Of a stretch of 14,011 nt of DNA, positions 5,446 to 12,511 are shown piece after piece. Source of the stretch: an uncultured Collinsella sp. Its GTDB lineage: Bacteria > Actinomycetota > Coriobacteriia > Coriobacteriales > Coriobacteriaceae. Each line of letters opens with the position of its first letter. Within the stretch, counting starts at the first letter, position 1. Below the pieces are notes generated by a model. The model was not told the DNA's origin and did not search any database. It worked only from the letters and a program-made list of their open reading frames with translations. The position numbers were made by a program, and so were the translations under genes. The stretch covers positions 1 through 14,011 of the forward strand of contig CALFDL010000095.1 in the NCBI GenBank assembly GCA_937950415.1, in the 5' to 3' direction.

Positions 5446-5726
5446 TGGCCGATTTCGGAGCCAATGTCCTGAGCTCCTCGGTCGCCCTTTTAGGCCTGCT
5501 TGCCATCATGGGCTTGATTTACACCATCTGGTCGCAAATCAACATGAAGAAGAAGCAAAAGTACTTCAAGGAGCTGCACACCGAGCTCAAGCCGGGTCAG
5601 GAGGTTCTTTTCGCCGGCGGTATCTACGGAACCGTCAAAGGCATCGAAGGCGAGAAGGTCCAGATCAAAGTCCGATCCGGAGCCGTCGTAGATGTTTCGC
5701 GTTACGCGATTCAGGAGATCAAGTAA
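5445..5726 (+). CDS. yajC: YajC-family membrane protein inside the PTS operon
   Basis: 93 residues: a short N-terminal segment, one membrane helix at about 10-30 (SSSVALLGLLAIMGLIYTIW), then KKKQKYFKELHTELKPGQEV and a small beta domain (GGIYGTVKGIEGEKVQIKVR ... SRYAIQEI). This is the YajC pattern: helix, basic hinge, 'LKPGDxVVTxGGIxGTV', 'a-I'. YajC associates with SecDF and the translocon in E. coli. Here the gene is not next to secD/secF but joined to EIIA by a one-base start/stop overlap and followed by EIIB 36 bases later, so it is made together with the PTS. YajC-like genes in mannose-type PTS operons occur elsewhere; I recall one in the pneumococcal hyaluronate locus. Assistance to EIIC/EIID insertion, or a PTS accessory role, is inference. 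Confidence 0.85.
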   Translation: MADFGANVLSSSVALLGLLAIMGLIYTIWSQINMKKKQKYFKELHTELKPGQEVLFAGGIYGTVKGIEGEKVQIKVRSGAVVDVSRYAIQEIK

Positions 5727-5762
5727 CTGTCGTCAGCAAATAACGAAAGGAAGCTGATCAAC

Positions 5763-6245
5763 ATGGCAGAACCCAACATTCTTCTTACCCGCATCGATAA
5801 CCGACTGGTTCATGGTCAGGTTGCCACCCAGTGGAACTCCACTCTGGGCTCCAACCTCATCCTCGTCGCCAACGACGACGTGGCGTCCAACACCATGCGC
5901 CAGAACCTCATGAAGATGGCCGCTCCCGCCGGCGTCGCTACGCGTTTCTTCTCTCTGCAGAAGACCATCGACGTCATTGGCAAGGCGAGCCCGCGCCAGA
6001 AGATCTTCATCGTGGCCGAAACACCGGAAGACGTGCTTACGCTCGTCAAGGGCGGTGTGCCTATAAAGAAGGTAAACATCGGCAACATGCACATGTCGGA
6101 AGGAAAGCGCCAAGTCGCCACCTCCGTCGCAGTTAACGACGAGGATGTCGCTGCGTTTAAAGAGCTGCAGGAATTGGGGGTGGAGTTGGAGATCAGGCGC
6201 GTTCCGAGCACGCCTGTTGAGGACACGAGCAAGCTCTTCTCGTAA
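5763..6245 (+). CDS. agaV: PTS mannose/GalNAc-family EIIB component
   Basis: 160 residues, the standard length for the Man-family EIIB domain. RIDNRLVHGQVATQW at 10-24 contains the phosphorylated His17, which receives phosphate from EIIA and passes it to the sugar bound by EIIC-EIID. Further family blocks are KIFIVAETPEDVLTLVKGGV, then VNIGNMHMSEGKRQ, and the final ELGVELEIRRVPST. AAAGGAAG at 5746-5753 lies before the ATG. It is followed by a 90-base gap with a small hairpin (GTCAGG 6263-6268 / CCTGAC 6277-6282) and a very strong Shine-Dalgarno sequence for EIIC. A mannose/fructose/sorbose substrate cannot be excluded from this subunit alone. Confidence 0.92.
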   Translation: MAEPNILLTRIDNRLVHGQVATQWNSTLGSNLILVANDDVASNTMRQNLMKMAAPAGVATRFFSLQKTIDVIGKASPRQKIFIVAETPEDVLTLVKGGVPIKKVNIGNMHMSEGKRQVATSVAVNDEDVAAFKELQELGVELEIRRVPSTPVEDTSKLFS

Positions 6246-6335
6246 TCCTCGTGATCCACGTTGTCAGGAGTGAAACCCTGACGTTCTGTACGTGAAATCC
6301 AAAGTGCGTACATACATTTTGAAAGGAGGAGCAAG

Positions 6336-7136
6336 ATGGAATACTCGATCATCCAGATCGCTCTGGTCTTCGTCGTCACGTTCATCGCGGCAATCGACCA
6401 GTTTGACTTCCTCGAGTCTCTCTATCAGCCCATCGTCACCGGCGCCGTCATTGGTCTTATCCTTGGCGACCTCAACACCGGTCTTCTCGTGGGTGGTACC
6501 TATCAGCTCATGACGATCGGCAACATGCCGATCGGAGGCGCTCAGCCGCCTAACGCCGTCATCGGCGGCATCATGGCAGCCATTCTCGCTATCGCCACGG
6601 GCCTCGAGCCCAACGCGGCAGTCGGCCTCGCCATTCCGTTCGCTCTGCTTGGCCAGCTTGGCGTTACCCTGGTCTTCACGCTTATGTCCCCGCTTATGTC
6701 CACGGCCGATAACATGGCTCACAACGCGGACACCAAGGGCATCGAGCGCCTGAACTACTTCGCCATGGCTCTGCTCGGCCTGATCTTCGCTGTCGTCGTC
6801 ACCCTGTTCTTCATCGCTGGCGCTACCATCGGTCAGACCATCGCTTCTGCCATCCCGACTTGGCTGCAGACCGGTCTCTCCGCTGCAGGCGGCATGATGC
6901 GCTTCGTCGGCTTCGCCGTCCTGCTCAAGGTTATGATGAACCGCGATATGTGGGGCTTCTTCCTCATGGGCTTTGGCCTCGCGCTCATCACCGTTGCCAA
7001 CGATTCGCTGGCAACCCCTGCTCTGCTCATCCTCGCTCTCATCGGCTTCGGCATCGCTTTCTGGGACTTCCAGCAGCAGACCGAGCTGAAGGGTGCAGCT
7101 GTTTCTGACGGAGGTGACTTCGAAGATGGCATCTAA
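6336..7136 (+). CDS. agaW: PTS mannose/GalNAc-family EIIC membrane component
   Basis: 266 residues, almost entirely hydrophobic, with helices alternating along the whole length. GTYQLMTIGNMPIGGAQPPNAVIGGI and GQLGVTLVFTLMSPLMSTADNMAH are recognisable blocks of the mannose/sorbose EIIC family (both shown here only as landmarks). EIIC with EIID forms the sugar channel in the membrane. AAAGGAGGA at 6322-6330 is a near-perfect Shine-Dalgarno sequence. The 3' end overlaps the EIID start by 11 bases, and the EIID ribosome binding site (GGAGGTGA, 7110-7117) lies within this gene, so the two membrane subunits are translationally coupled. Sugar specificity is inferred from agaS, nagA and lacC downstream. 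Confidence 0.92.
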   Translation: MEYSIIQIALVFVVTFIAAIDQFDFLESLYQPIVTGAVIGLILGDLNTGLLVGGTYQLMTIGNMPIGGAQPPNAVIGGIMAAILAIATGLEPNAAVGLAIPFALLGQLGVTLVFTLMSPLMSTADNMAHNADTKGIERLNYFAMALLGLIFAVVVTLFFIAGATIGQTIASAIPTWLQTGLSAAGGMMRFVGFAVLLKVMMNRDMWGFFLMGFGLALITVANDSLATPALLILALIGFGIAFWDFQQQTELKGAAVSDGGDFEDGI

Positions 7137-8208
7137 TGAGTATGTGATCCCGGAGCACTACGAGGATCTCACTCCTGCTCCGCAGCTCGACCAGAAGACC
7201 CTCAACAAGATGGCTTGGCGCTCCTGCTTCCTGCAGGCATCGTTCAACTACGAGCGCATGCAGGCCGCTGGCTGGCTTTACTCCATCATCCCCGGTCTGG
7301 AGAAGATCCACACCAACAAGAACGACCTCGCGGCTTCCATGAGCCACAACCTGGAGTTCTTCAACACCCACCCGTTCCTCGTCACCTTTGTTATGGGCAT
7401 CGTGCTTTCGCTCGAGCAGAACAAGGTTGACATCCCCACGATCCGCGCCGTCCGCGTCGCCGCAATGGGCCCGCTCGGTGGTATCGGTGACGCCCTGTTC
7501 TGGCTGACGCTCGTGCCTATCACGGCCGGCATCACCTCCAACATGGCCATCAACGGCAACGCCGCTGCACCGATCATCTTCCTGGTGATCTTCAACGTCG
7601 TCCAGTTCGCTCTGCGCTTCTGGCTCATGAACTGGTCCTACAAGCTTGGCACCAGCGCTATTGACGCTCTGACCGCCAACATGCAGGCCTTCACGCGTGC
7701 CGCTTCCATCATGGGCGTCTTCGTCGTCGGTTGCCTGGTCGTCACCATGGGTGGCACCCAGATCAACCTCCAGATCCCCAACGGCACCACCCGTGGCCTC
7801 TCCGCTACTACCGTGATCGTCTCCGAGAAGGAGGCCGAGAACTTCACCGGTATGGAGGGTATCGATACCGAGACCGCTGAGGCCGGTACCATCGCCATGA
7901 CCGATGAGGACGGCAACGCCCTCACCGCTTCCGATGCCGACGGCAACGCTGTCGAGTGCGGCGTCACCGATCTGGGCAACGGCATGGAGTCCGTTACCTA
8001 CGGCACCGTTACCGAGGATCCGGTCAACTTCTCTGTTGCCGACACCCTCAACACCATCGTCCCGAAGCTCGTCCCGCTTATGCTTACGCTGCTGCTTTAC
8101 TACATGTTCGCTAAGCACAGCTGGACCCCGACCAAGGGCATTCTCCTGCTCTTCGTCCTTGGCATCCTGGGCGCTGGCCCGCTTGGTCTCTGGCCGAGCA
8201 TCTGGTAA
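7126..8208 (+). CDS. agaE: PTS mannose/GalNAc-family EIID membrane component with enlarged loop
   Basis: 360 residues from ATG 7126, which has GGAGGTGA at 7110-7117. An in-frame ATG at 7093 lacks this spacing and would extend the protein unnaturally. Family blocks are: WRSCFLQASFNYERMQAAGW (31-50), HNLEFFNTHPF (74-84), GIVLSLEQNK (91-100), and RAVRVAAMGPLGGIGDALFW (107-126, with the Gly-rich GPLGGIGD). The usual end follows: a loop, then PKLVPLMLTLLLYYMF and GILLLFVLGILGAGPLG. Typical EIIDs are about 270-300 residues. The excess lies in residues about 211-305, an acidic stretch after the helix ending VVGCLVVTMGG, with two EDGNAL/ADGNAV units ten residues apart (261-266, 271-276). Together with EIIC it would transport and phosphorylate the sugar. 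It is the last gene of the operon, followed by a strong terminator. Confidence 0.92.
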   Translation: MASNEYVIPEHYEDLTPAPQLDQKTLNKMAWRSCFLQASFNYERMQAAGWLYSIIPGLEKIHTNKNDLAASMSHNLEFFNTHPFLVTFVMGIVLSLEQNKVDIPTIRAVRVAAMGPLGGIGDALFWLTLVPITAGITSNMAINGNAAAPIIFLVIFNVVQFALRFWLMNWSYKLGTSAIDALTANMQAFTRAASIMGVFVVGCLVVTMGGTQINLQIPNGTTRGLSATTVIVSEKEAENFTGMEGIDTETAEAGTIAMTDEDGNALTASDADGNAVECGVTDLGNGMESVTYGTVTEDPVNFSVADTLNTIVPKLVPLMLTLLLYYMFAKHSWTPTKGILLLFVLGILGAGPLGLWPSIW

Positions 8209-8221
8209 GGCTCTAGCTTGA

Positions 8222-8250
8222 GGGGTGTGTCCCTACGCGGCTCACACCCC
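8222..8250. repeat. Inverted repeat just after the EIID gene
   Basis: GGGGTGTG at 8222-8229 pairs perfectly with CACACCCC at 8243-8250. No T run follows. It could protect the mRNA 3' end ahead of the true terminator. Confidence 0.45.
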
Positions 8251-8274
8251 GACCCCTTAAGCCATGTGTATGTT

Positions 8275-8313
8275 AAAAGCCGCGTGCTCGAAAGAGCGCG
8301 CGGCTTTTGTTTT
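8275..8313 (+). terminator. Rho-independent terminator of the PTS operon
   Basis: A 15-bp stem (8275-8289 with 8294-8308, one G-T pair) closed by a GAAA tetraloop and followed by TTTTGTTTTC. This is the strongest terminator in the window; it separates the PTS operon from the regulator gene. Confidence 0.92.
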
Positions 8314-8314
8314 C

Positions 8315-8344
8315 TTGTTGATTCGGGTGTGGCAGACAGATAAT
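8315..8344 (+). promoter_or_regulatory. Predicted promoter of the GntR gene
   Basis: TTGTTG (8315-8320), an 18-base spacer and GATAAT (8339-8344) make a plausible housekeeping promoter immediately behind the terminator. No TGGT-N4-ACCA site is visible here, so autoregulation through that motif is not supported. Confidence 0.4.
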
Positions 8345-8393
8345 GCTAAACACCCTAGGTAGTTAGCCGAATTCGAGCAAAAGGGAGGATAGG

Positions 8394-9125
8394 ATGGCGA
8401 TCGGAGCGCGTAAGCAACCGCTGTACGATCAGCTGGTCGATATTCTGACCGAAAAGATTGACCATGAATATCGCGCCGGTGACATGATTCCTTCCGAGCG
8501 CGAACTTTCGGAGCGCTATGGTCTCTCGCGCACTACGGTACGCCTGGCTCTGCAGGAACTGGAGCGTTTAGGACTGGTGGTTCGGCAGCACGGTCGCGGT
8601 ACCTTTGTGACCGACCGTTCGGCAAAAGCAACCAATCTTATGCAGTCCTACAGCTTTACCGAGCAGATGCGCGCGATGGGTCGAGAACCCGAGACCACGA
8701 TTCTCGAGTTTTGCGAGATGGAGGCCGATAAGAATCTGGCCGAGCATATGGGATTGCGCATCGGTGATCGCATTTTTAAGCTCAAGCGCCTTCGTTCTGC
8801 CGACAACATGCCCATGATGGTCGAACGCAGCTATCTACCGGTTCGTCAATTTCTGTCCCTAAAGCGACCGCTGCTGGAGCGTAAGCCGCTTTACGATGTG
8901 ATTGAGCAGGACTTTCAGCAAAAGATTCGCGTGGCCGAAGAGGAGTTCTATGCGAGCATAGCCCGTCCCACCGATGCCCACCTTTTGGGAATTGTCGAGG
9001 GCTCGCCTGTGCTCGATTTGGTCAGGACTACGTATAACGAGTCAAACGAGGTAGTGGAGTACACACTCTCGGTTGCTCGTGCCGATCAGTTTAAATACAA
9101 GGTTTACCACCAGCGCAGTAACTAG
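8394..9125 (+). CDS. GntR-family (HutC/UTRA subfamily) transcriptional regulator
   Basis: 243 residues. A winged helix occupies residues about 10-72: PLYDQLVDILTEKI, then MIPSERELSERYGLSRTTVR with the recognition helix, then LGLVVRQHGRGTFV for the wing. From about residue 92 to 237 comes a UTRA ligand-binding domain (FKLKRLRSADNMPMMVERSY, LYDVIEQDF, RVAEEEFYASIA, then EYTLSVARADQFKY). UTRA regulators commonly sense phosphorylated sugars or amino-sugar phosphates; NagR/YvoA and DasR are members. GGGAGG at 8383-8388 precedes the ATG. Placed between the PTS operon and agaS, it is the obvious candidate regulator of both, and identical TGGTTACTACCAG words in both control regions support this. E. 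coli uses a DeoR-type AgaR instead. The effector is unknown; a sugar 6-phosphate is inference. Confidence 0.93.
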   Translation: MAIGARKQPLYDQLVDILTEKIDHEYRAGDMIPSERELSERYGLSRTTVRLALQELERLGLVVRQHGRGTFVTDRSAKATNLMQSYSFTEQMRAMGREPETTILEFCEMEADKNLAEHMGLRIGDRIFKLKRLRSADNMPMMVERSYLPVRQFLSLKRPLLERKPLYDVIEQDFQQKIRVAEEEFYASIARPTDAHLLGIVEGSPVLDLVRTTYNESNEVVEYTLSVARADQFKYKVYHQRSN

Positions 9126-9164
9126 TGCTCGCATCGTTTCCATATGGTGATTCTTTGCATTTAA

Positions 9165-9200
9165 CTGGTTACTACCAGATAACCAACCGAAGTGTATAAT
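9165..9200 (+). promoter_or_regulatory. agaS promoter with putative GntR operator
   Basis: CTGGT-TACT-ACCAG at 9165-9178 is a palindrome sharing 13 identical bases with the PTS operator at 4873-4885. A perfect TATAAT -10 box lies at 9195-9200. The operator occupies the -35 region, where a good -35 hexamer is otherwise lacking. Confidence 0.65.
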
Positions 9201-9239
9201 TGCACGTCAGAGGATTACTTCTAGAGAGAGGTATTAGAA

Positions 9240-10406
9240 ATGTTCGAGAAGAGTGTCGAGGAGCTCACCGAGCTCGGCGCCCAGATCACCACGGCCGAGA
9301 TTGCTCAGCAGCCCGAGCTTTGGCGTGATACGCTCAACATCTATCGCGAGAACAAGGAGGCCATCGAGGCCTTCCTGGCCGAGGCTCGCGCTATGGGCGA
9401 GGGTCGTCTGTCCGTTGTCTTCACCGGTGCCGGTACGTCCGACTACGTTGGCGATACCTGCGCCCCGTACCTGCGTCACGCTGGCAACACTGATCTCTAC
9501 GACTTTAAGCCCATCGCCACGACCGACATCGTGAGCGCCCCGCGCGACTTCCTGCGCGCCGAGGATCCCACGCTCGTGGTTTCCTTTGCCCGCTCTGGCA
9601 ATAGCCCCGAGAGCCTTGCCGCCGTTGCCGTTGCCAAGGAGCTCGTCCACAACGTCAAGTTCCTCAACATCACCTGCGCTCCTGAGGGCAAGCTCGCCGT
9701 CGAGTCTGCCGATGATCCCAACGCGCTGACGCTGCTCATTCCGCGCGCCAACGACAAGGGCTTCGCCATGACTGGCTCTTATTCCTGCATGACCCTGCTC
9801 TCCACCCTTATTTTCGACACTGCCTCTGACGAGCAGAAGGCCGAGTGGGTCGAGACGATTGCCAAGATGGGCGAGGAGGTCATCTCTCGTGAGTCTGAGA
9901 TCGCCGATTACCTGGCTGGCGACTTCAACCGCGTGACCTACTTGGGTTCTGGCTCCTTCGGTGGCCTTGCCCAGGAGAGCCAGCTCAAGATCCTCGAGCT
10001 CGCTCACGGTCTGGTTGCTACTTCCTACGATACCTCCATGGGCTATCGTCACGGACCCAAGTCCTTCGTCGACGATAAGACGCTCGTCTTCGTGTTCGTC
10101 AACAACGACGCCTACACCCGTCAGTACGACATCGACATCCTCAACGAGATCGGTGGCGACGAAATCGCTCAGCACACCATCGCCGTTCAGCAGGAAGGTG
10201 CTACCGTCTATGAGGGTGAGTCCTTCACCTTTAAGGGCTACGAAGCGCTTCCCGAGGGCTACCTCGCTCTGCCGTTCGTGATGTTTGCCCAGGCCATCAG
10301 CCTGCTCAACTCCGTGCGCGTGGGCAACACGCCCGATACGCCGAGCCCCACCGGCACGGTCAACCGCGTGGTCAAGGGTGTGACGATTCACCCCTTCACC
10401 GCTTAA
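9240..10406 (+). CDS. agaS: AgaS-type SIS-domain sugar isomerase/deaminase
   Basis: 388 residues with two SIS (sugar isomerase) domains: about 56-180 and 230-370. The first has VVFTGAGTSDYVGDT (59-73) and SFARSGNSPES (115-125); the second has YLGSGSFGGLAQES and SMGYRHGPKSF (266-276). This arrangement, and GYRHGPKSF in particular, is typical of AgaS rather than of GlmS or NagB. AgaS enzymes convert galactosamine 6-phosphate to tagatose 6-phosphate with release of ammonia. AGAGAGG at 9225-9231 precedes the ATG. The gene is a separate transcription unit with its own promoter, putative GntR operator and strong terminator. The product would be used by the LacC-type kinase downstream. A related role on glucosamine 6-phosphate cannot be ruled out. 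Confidence 0.9.
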   Translation: MFEKSVEELTELGAQITTAEIAQQPELWRDTLNIYRENKEAIEAFLAEARAMGEGRLSVVFTGAGTSDYVGDTCAPYLRHAGNTDLYDFKPIATTDIVSAPRDFLRAEDPTLVVSFARSGNSPESLAAVAVAKELVHNVKFLNITCAPEGKLAVESADDPNALTLLIPRANDKGFAMTGSYSCMTLLSTLIFDTASDEQKAEWVETIAKMGEEVISRESEIADYLAGDFNRVTYLGSGSFGGLAQESQLKILELAHGLVATSYDTSMGYRHGPKSFVDDKTLVFVFVNNDAYTRQYDIDILNEIGGDEIAQHTIAVQQEGATVYEGESFTFKGYEALPEGYLALPFVMFAQAISLLNSVRVGNTPDTPSPTGTVNRVVKGVTIHPFTA

Positions 10407-10424
10407 TCGCGTCCCCCTGTAAGG

Positions 10425-10467
10425 GCGCCCGTCCGCTCATAACGGCGGGCGGGCGCTTTTTGTTTTT
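10425..10467 (+). terminator. Rho-independent terminator of agaS
   Basis: An 11-bp GC-rich stem (10425-10435 with 10446-10456, one G-T pair) with a 10-base loop, followed by TTTTTGTTTTT. It separates agaS from the deacetylase gene. Confidence 0.92.
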
Positions 10468-10524
10468 ACATGGACCGGGTATAAGCATTACCACAGTCAA
10501 CTGCTTTAGAAGCAAGGAGTGCAT

Positions 10525-11694
10525 ATGAGCACGTACGCAATTAAGGCTGACAAGTTCTTCTTGCCGGCAGGCCCGCAACTGGGCGGCTATCTTATGGTCG
10601 AGGATGGCGTTTTTGGCGCCTGGCAGGCCGACGAGCCCTCTTGCGAGATCAAGGACTACACGGGATCGTGGATCGCACCGGGTATGGTCGATACTCACAT
10701 CCATGGCTTCTATAACCACTCGACTACCGATAACGATCCCGAGGGCATTGATATCAGCTCGACCGAGCTCGCCCGTCGCGGTACCACCAGCTGGCTGCCC
10801 ACGACGTTCACCGATGGCGTCGAGCAGATCAAGGATGCCTGCGCCGCCATCGCCCAGGCGGACGAGGGTCGCGGCCCTGACTTCTGCGGTGCTCGCATTC
10901 AGGGCATCTATCTGGAGGGCCCCTTCTTTACCATGAAGCACGTGGGCGCGCAGAACCCCGCTTATCTTATCGATCCCTCCGAGGAGATCTTTGATCAGTG
11001 GCAGGAGGCTGCGGGTGGTCGCATCGTCAAGAGCGCCATGGCGGCCGAGCGCGACGGTGCCGCTGCTTATGCGGCTGCTCTGAATGCCAAGGGTGTGGTG
11101 ACCAGCATCGGTCACTCCGACGCCACCTACGATGAGTGCATCGCCGCCATCAACGCCGGCGCCAGCTGCTTTACGCATACCTATAACGGCCAGCGCGGCC
11201 TGCATCATCGTGAGCCCGGTGTCGTGGGCGCTGCCATGTCCACGCCCGAGACCTACGCCGAGATCATCTGTGACGGCAAGCACGTTAACCCTGCCGCCAT
11301 CAAGGCGCTGCTGCAGGCAAAGGGCTGGCAACACACGGTGCTCATCACTGACTGCCTGGGCTGCGGCGGCATGCCCGAGGGCAGCTACACCAGCGGCGGC
11401 ATGGACGTCATCATGAAGGACAACCTGTGCTGGCTCGCCGACGGCAAGAGCATTGCCGGCTCGGTGCTCACGCTTGCCCAGGGCGTCAAGAACATCGTTG
11501 ACTGGGGCATCGCCAGCGCCGATATCGCCATTCGCATGGCAACCGAGGTGCCGGCACGCTCCGCGCACATCGAGGATAAGTGCGGCAGCATCATGCCGGG
11601 TCGCGACGCCGACTTTGTCGTGTTCGACCATGAGCTTACCCTCGTCGAGACGTATGTTGGCGGCCAGAGCGTCGGCAACGCCTTTACCGAGTAA
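10525..11694 (+). CDS. nagA: N-acetylgalactosamine/N-acetylglucosamine-6-phosphate deacetylase (NagA/AgaA family)
   Basis: 389 residues, the normal family length, from ATG 10525 with AAGGAG at 10514-10519; a GTG two codons earlier is too close to that site. Amidohydrolase motifs are in order: HIHG at 58-61, EGPF at 131-134 with metal-ligand Glu131, GHSDATY at 196-202 with His197, His218 in HTYNG, LHHREPG at 226-232, His253, and catalytic Asp276 in ITDCLGCGG. The enzyme removes acetate from an N-acetylhexosamine 6-phosphate in the cytoplasm. HTYNG and TDCLGCGG differ from the HLFNAM and TDAMAAAG of typical NagA, compatible with an AgaA-like specificity; the neighbouring agaS and lacC make GalNAc-6-P the likelier substrate (inference). 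A TATAAG at 10480-10485 may be its -10 box. It could equally serve GlcNAc. Confidence 0.9.
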   Translation: MSTYAIKADKFFLPAGPQLGGYLMVEDGVFGAWQADEPSCEIKDYTGSWIAPGMVDTHIHGFYNHSTTDNDPEGIDISSTELARRGTTSWLPTTFTDGVEQIKDACAAIAQADEGRGPDFCGARIQGIYLEGPFFTMKHVGAQNPAYLIDPSEEIFDQWQEAAGGRIVKSAMAAERDGAAAYAAALNAKGVVTSIGHSDATYDECIAAINAGASCFTHTYNGQRGLHHREPGVVGAAMSTPETYAEIICDGKHVNPAAIKALLQAKGWQHTVLITDCLGCGGMPEGSYTSGGMDVIMKDNLCWLADGKSIAGSVLTLAQGVKNIVDWGIASADIAIRMATEVPARSAHIEDKCGSIMPGRDADFVVFDHELTLVETYVGGQSVGNAFTE

Positions 11695-11700
11695 CGATAG

Positions 11701-11738
11701 AAAAAGACGGCGGGCCCGAATCTGCTCGGACCCGCCGT
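11701..11738 (-). terminator. Terminator between the convergent deacetylase and flavodoxin genes
   Basis: A hairpin of 11707-11719 with 11726-11738 (12 of 13 pairs). On the minus strand it is followed by TTTTT (11705-11701), so it suits the flavodoxin transcript best; on the plus strand the T run is absent, but it may still act on the deacetylase transcript. Confidence 0.75.
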
Positions 11739-11769
11739 ATGGGTTAAACGCTCAAAAGCACCTTCACAG

Positions 11770-12354
11770 TTACAGCTTGTTAGCGATCTTCTTTGCCGTG
11801 CGCTTAACGCCGGCCACCAGGCCTCCTGCAGGATGCTCCTTCTCGTATGCTAGACTCTTCTCACGTTTGGCGTACTCTTCGACGATGATATCGCCGTACT
11901 CATCTTCGATCTTGTCGAAGAAGTCGACGGCGCCCTTAATTTCCTCAGCGGTCGGGTGTCCCTTTTGGACACCGCCGGCGAGTTTGAACGGCCCCCACGT
12001 ATCAAAGCCGGGGCAGCCGTAGACACCCATAAAGATGGCCTGCCTCATGCGGCAGATGCCATCGATATCCTTGCCGTACCACTTGTTTTTGCCACCGTAG
12101 GTCATAAGGCCAAACACCTTGTCCTGCGGCTGCAGCACGTTGGTCAGTACACGTGCCATATCCTTGTCGATCTCGGAGTAATAGATGCCCGTGGCGACGC
12201 CGATTAGATGATATTCGTGCAGGTTGGGGTACTCGTTTTTGCCGAGTGACTTCACGTCGAGGGTATCGATCTCGGGGTGCGCCTCGACGATGGCGTCCAC
12301 GAGCTTTTTCGTATTGCCGTGGTGGCGCGAGGCGTAGAGGATGATGGTTCGCAT
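11770..12354 (-). CDS. Flavodoxin-family protein
   Basis: 194 residues. I place the start at 12354 because IILYASRHHGNTKKL, the first strand and the FMN phosphate-binding loop (residues 8-15), then sits at the very N-terminus. The frame stays open to 12426, but those residues are not protein-like. The fold continues with YHLIGVATGIYYSEI, VFGLMTYGGKNKWYG and the C-terminal FMGVYGCPGFDTWGPF, and ends in a basic helix (GVKRTAKKIANKL). Such proteins carry electrons by one- or two-electron FMN chemistry, or act as small flavin-dependent reductases. It is transcribed against the surrounding sugar genes and ends facing the deacetylase, so I see no pathway link. A TGACGTCA palindrome (12376-12383) lies just upstream. 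Confidence 0.88.
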   Translation of the reverse strand: MRTIILYASRHHGNTKKLVDAIVEAHPEIDTLDVKSLGKNEYPNLHEYHLIGVATGIYYSEIDKDMARVLTNVLQPQDKVFGLMTYGGKNKWYGKDIDGICRMRQAIFMGVYGCPGFDTWGPFKLAGGVQKGHPTAEEIKGAVDFFDKIEDEYGDIIVEEYAKREKSLAYEKEHPAGGLVAGVKRTAKKIANKL

Positions 12355-12511
12355 AAGAAGGCCTTTCAGCTGTAATGACGTCAATGTCTGTATGGTACCC
12401 CGTTGCATGGCTGGGATACCGGACACATCGATGAGCGTGCGGGTTTTGTCCCTTGGTCAGGGCCGAGACGGGTACTTGCGAGCAAAAAGCAGTTGTTCGA
12501 AAGGATGGGCA

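Noticed and set aside
7093..7125. Earlier ATG for EIID
   Set aside because: It would sit upstream of the strong GGAGGTGA site that clearly serves ATG 7126, and the added residues are not family-like.
7039..8118. 359-codon minus-strand open frame opposite EIID
   Set aside because: It is an antisense shadow of a well-supported PTS gene. The His/Asp/Gly-rich sequence resembles no protein family.
9234..10391. 385-codon minus-strand open frame opposite agaS
   Set aside because: It almost exactly mirrors agaS and has no plausible start signal or recognisable motif.
10396..11631. 411-codon minus-strand open frame opposite the deacetylase
   Set aside because: It is an antisense shadow that runs through the agaS terminator and into the leader; composition is not protein-like.
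12376..12383. TGACGTCA palindrome as an operator
   Set aside because: An 8-base palindrome is common by chance, and I see no second copy or convincing promoter alignment here.
12341..12511. N-terminal extension of the aldose 1-epimerase
   Set aside because: It overlaps the flavodoxin start and reads as Arg/Cys-rich nonsense. ATG 12512 has a proper ribosome binding site and begins the family's first strand.
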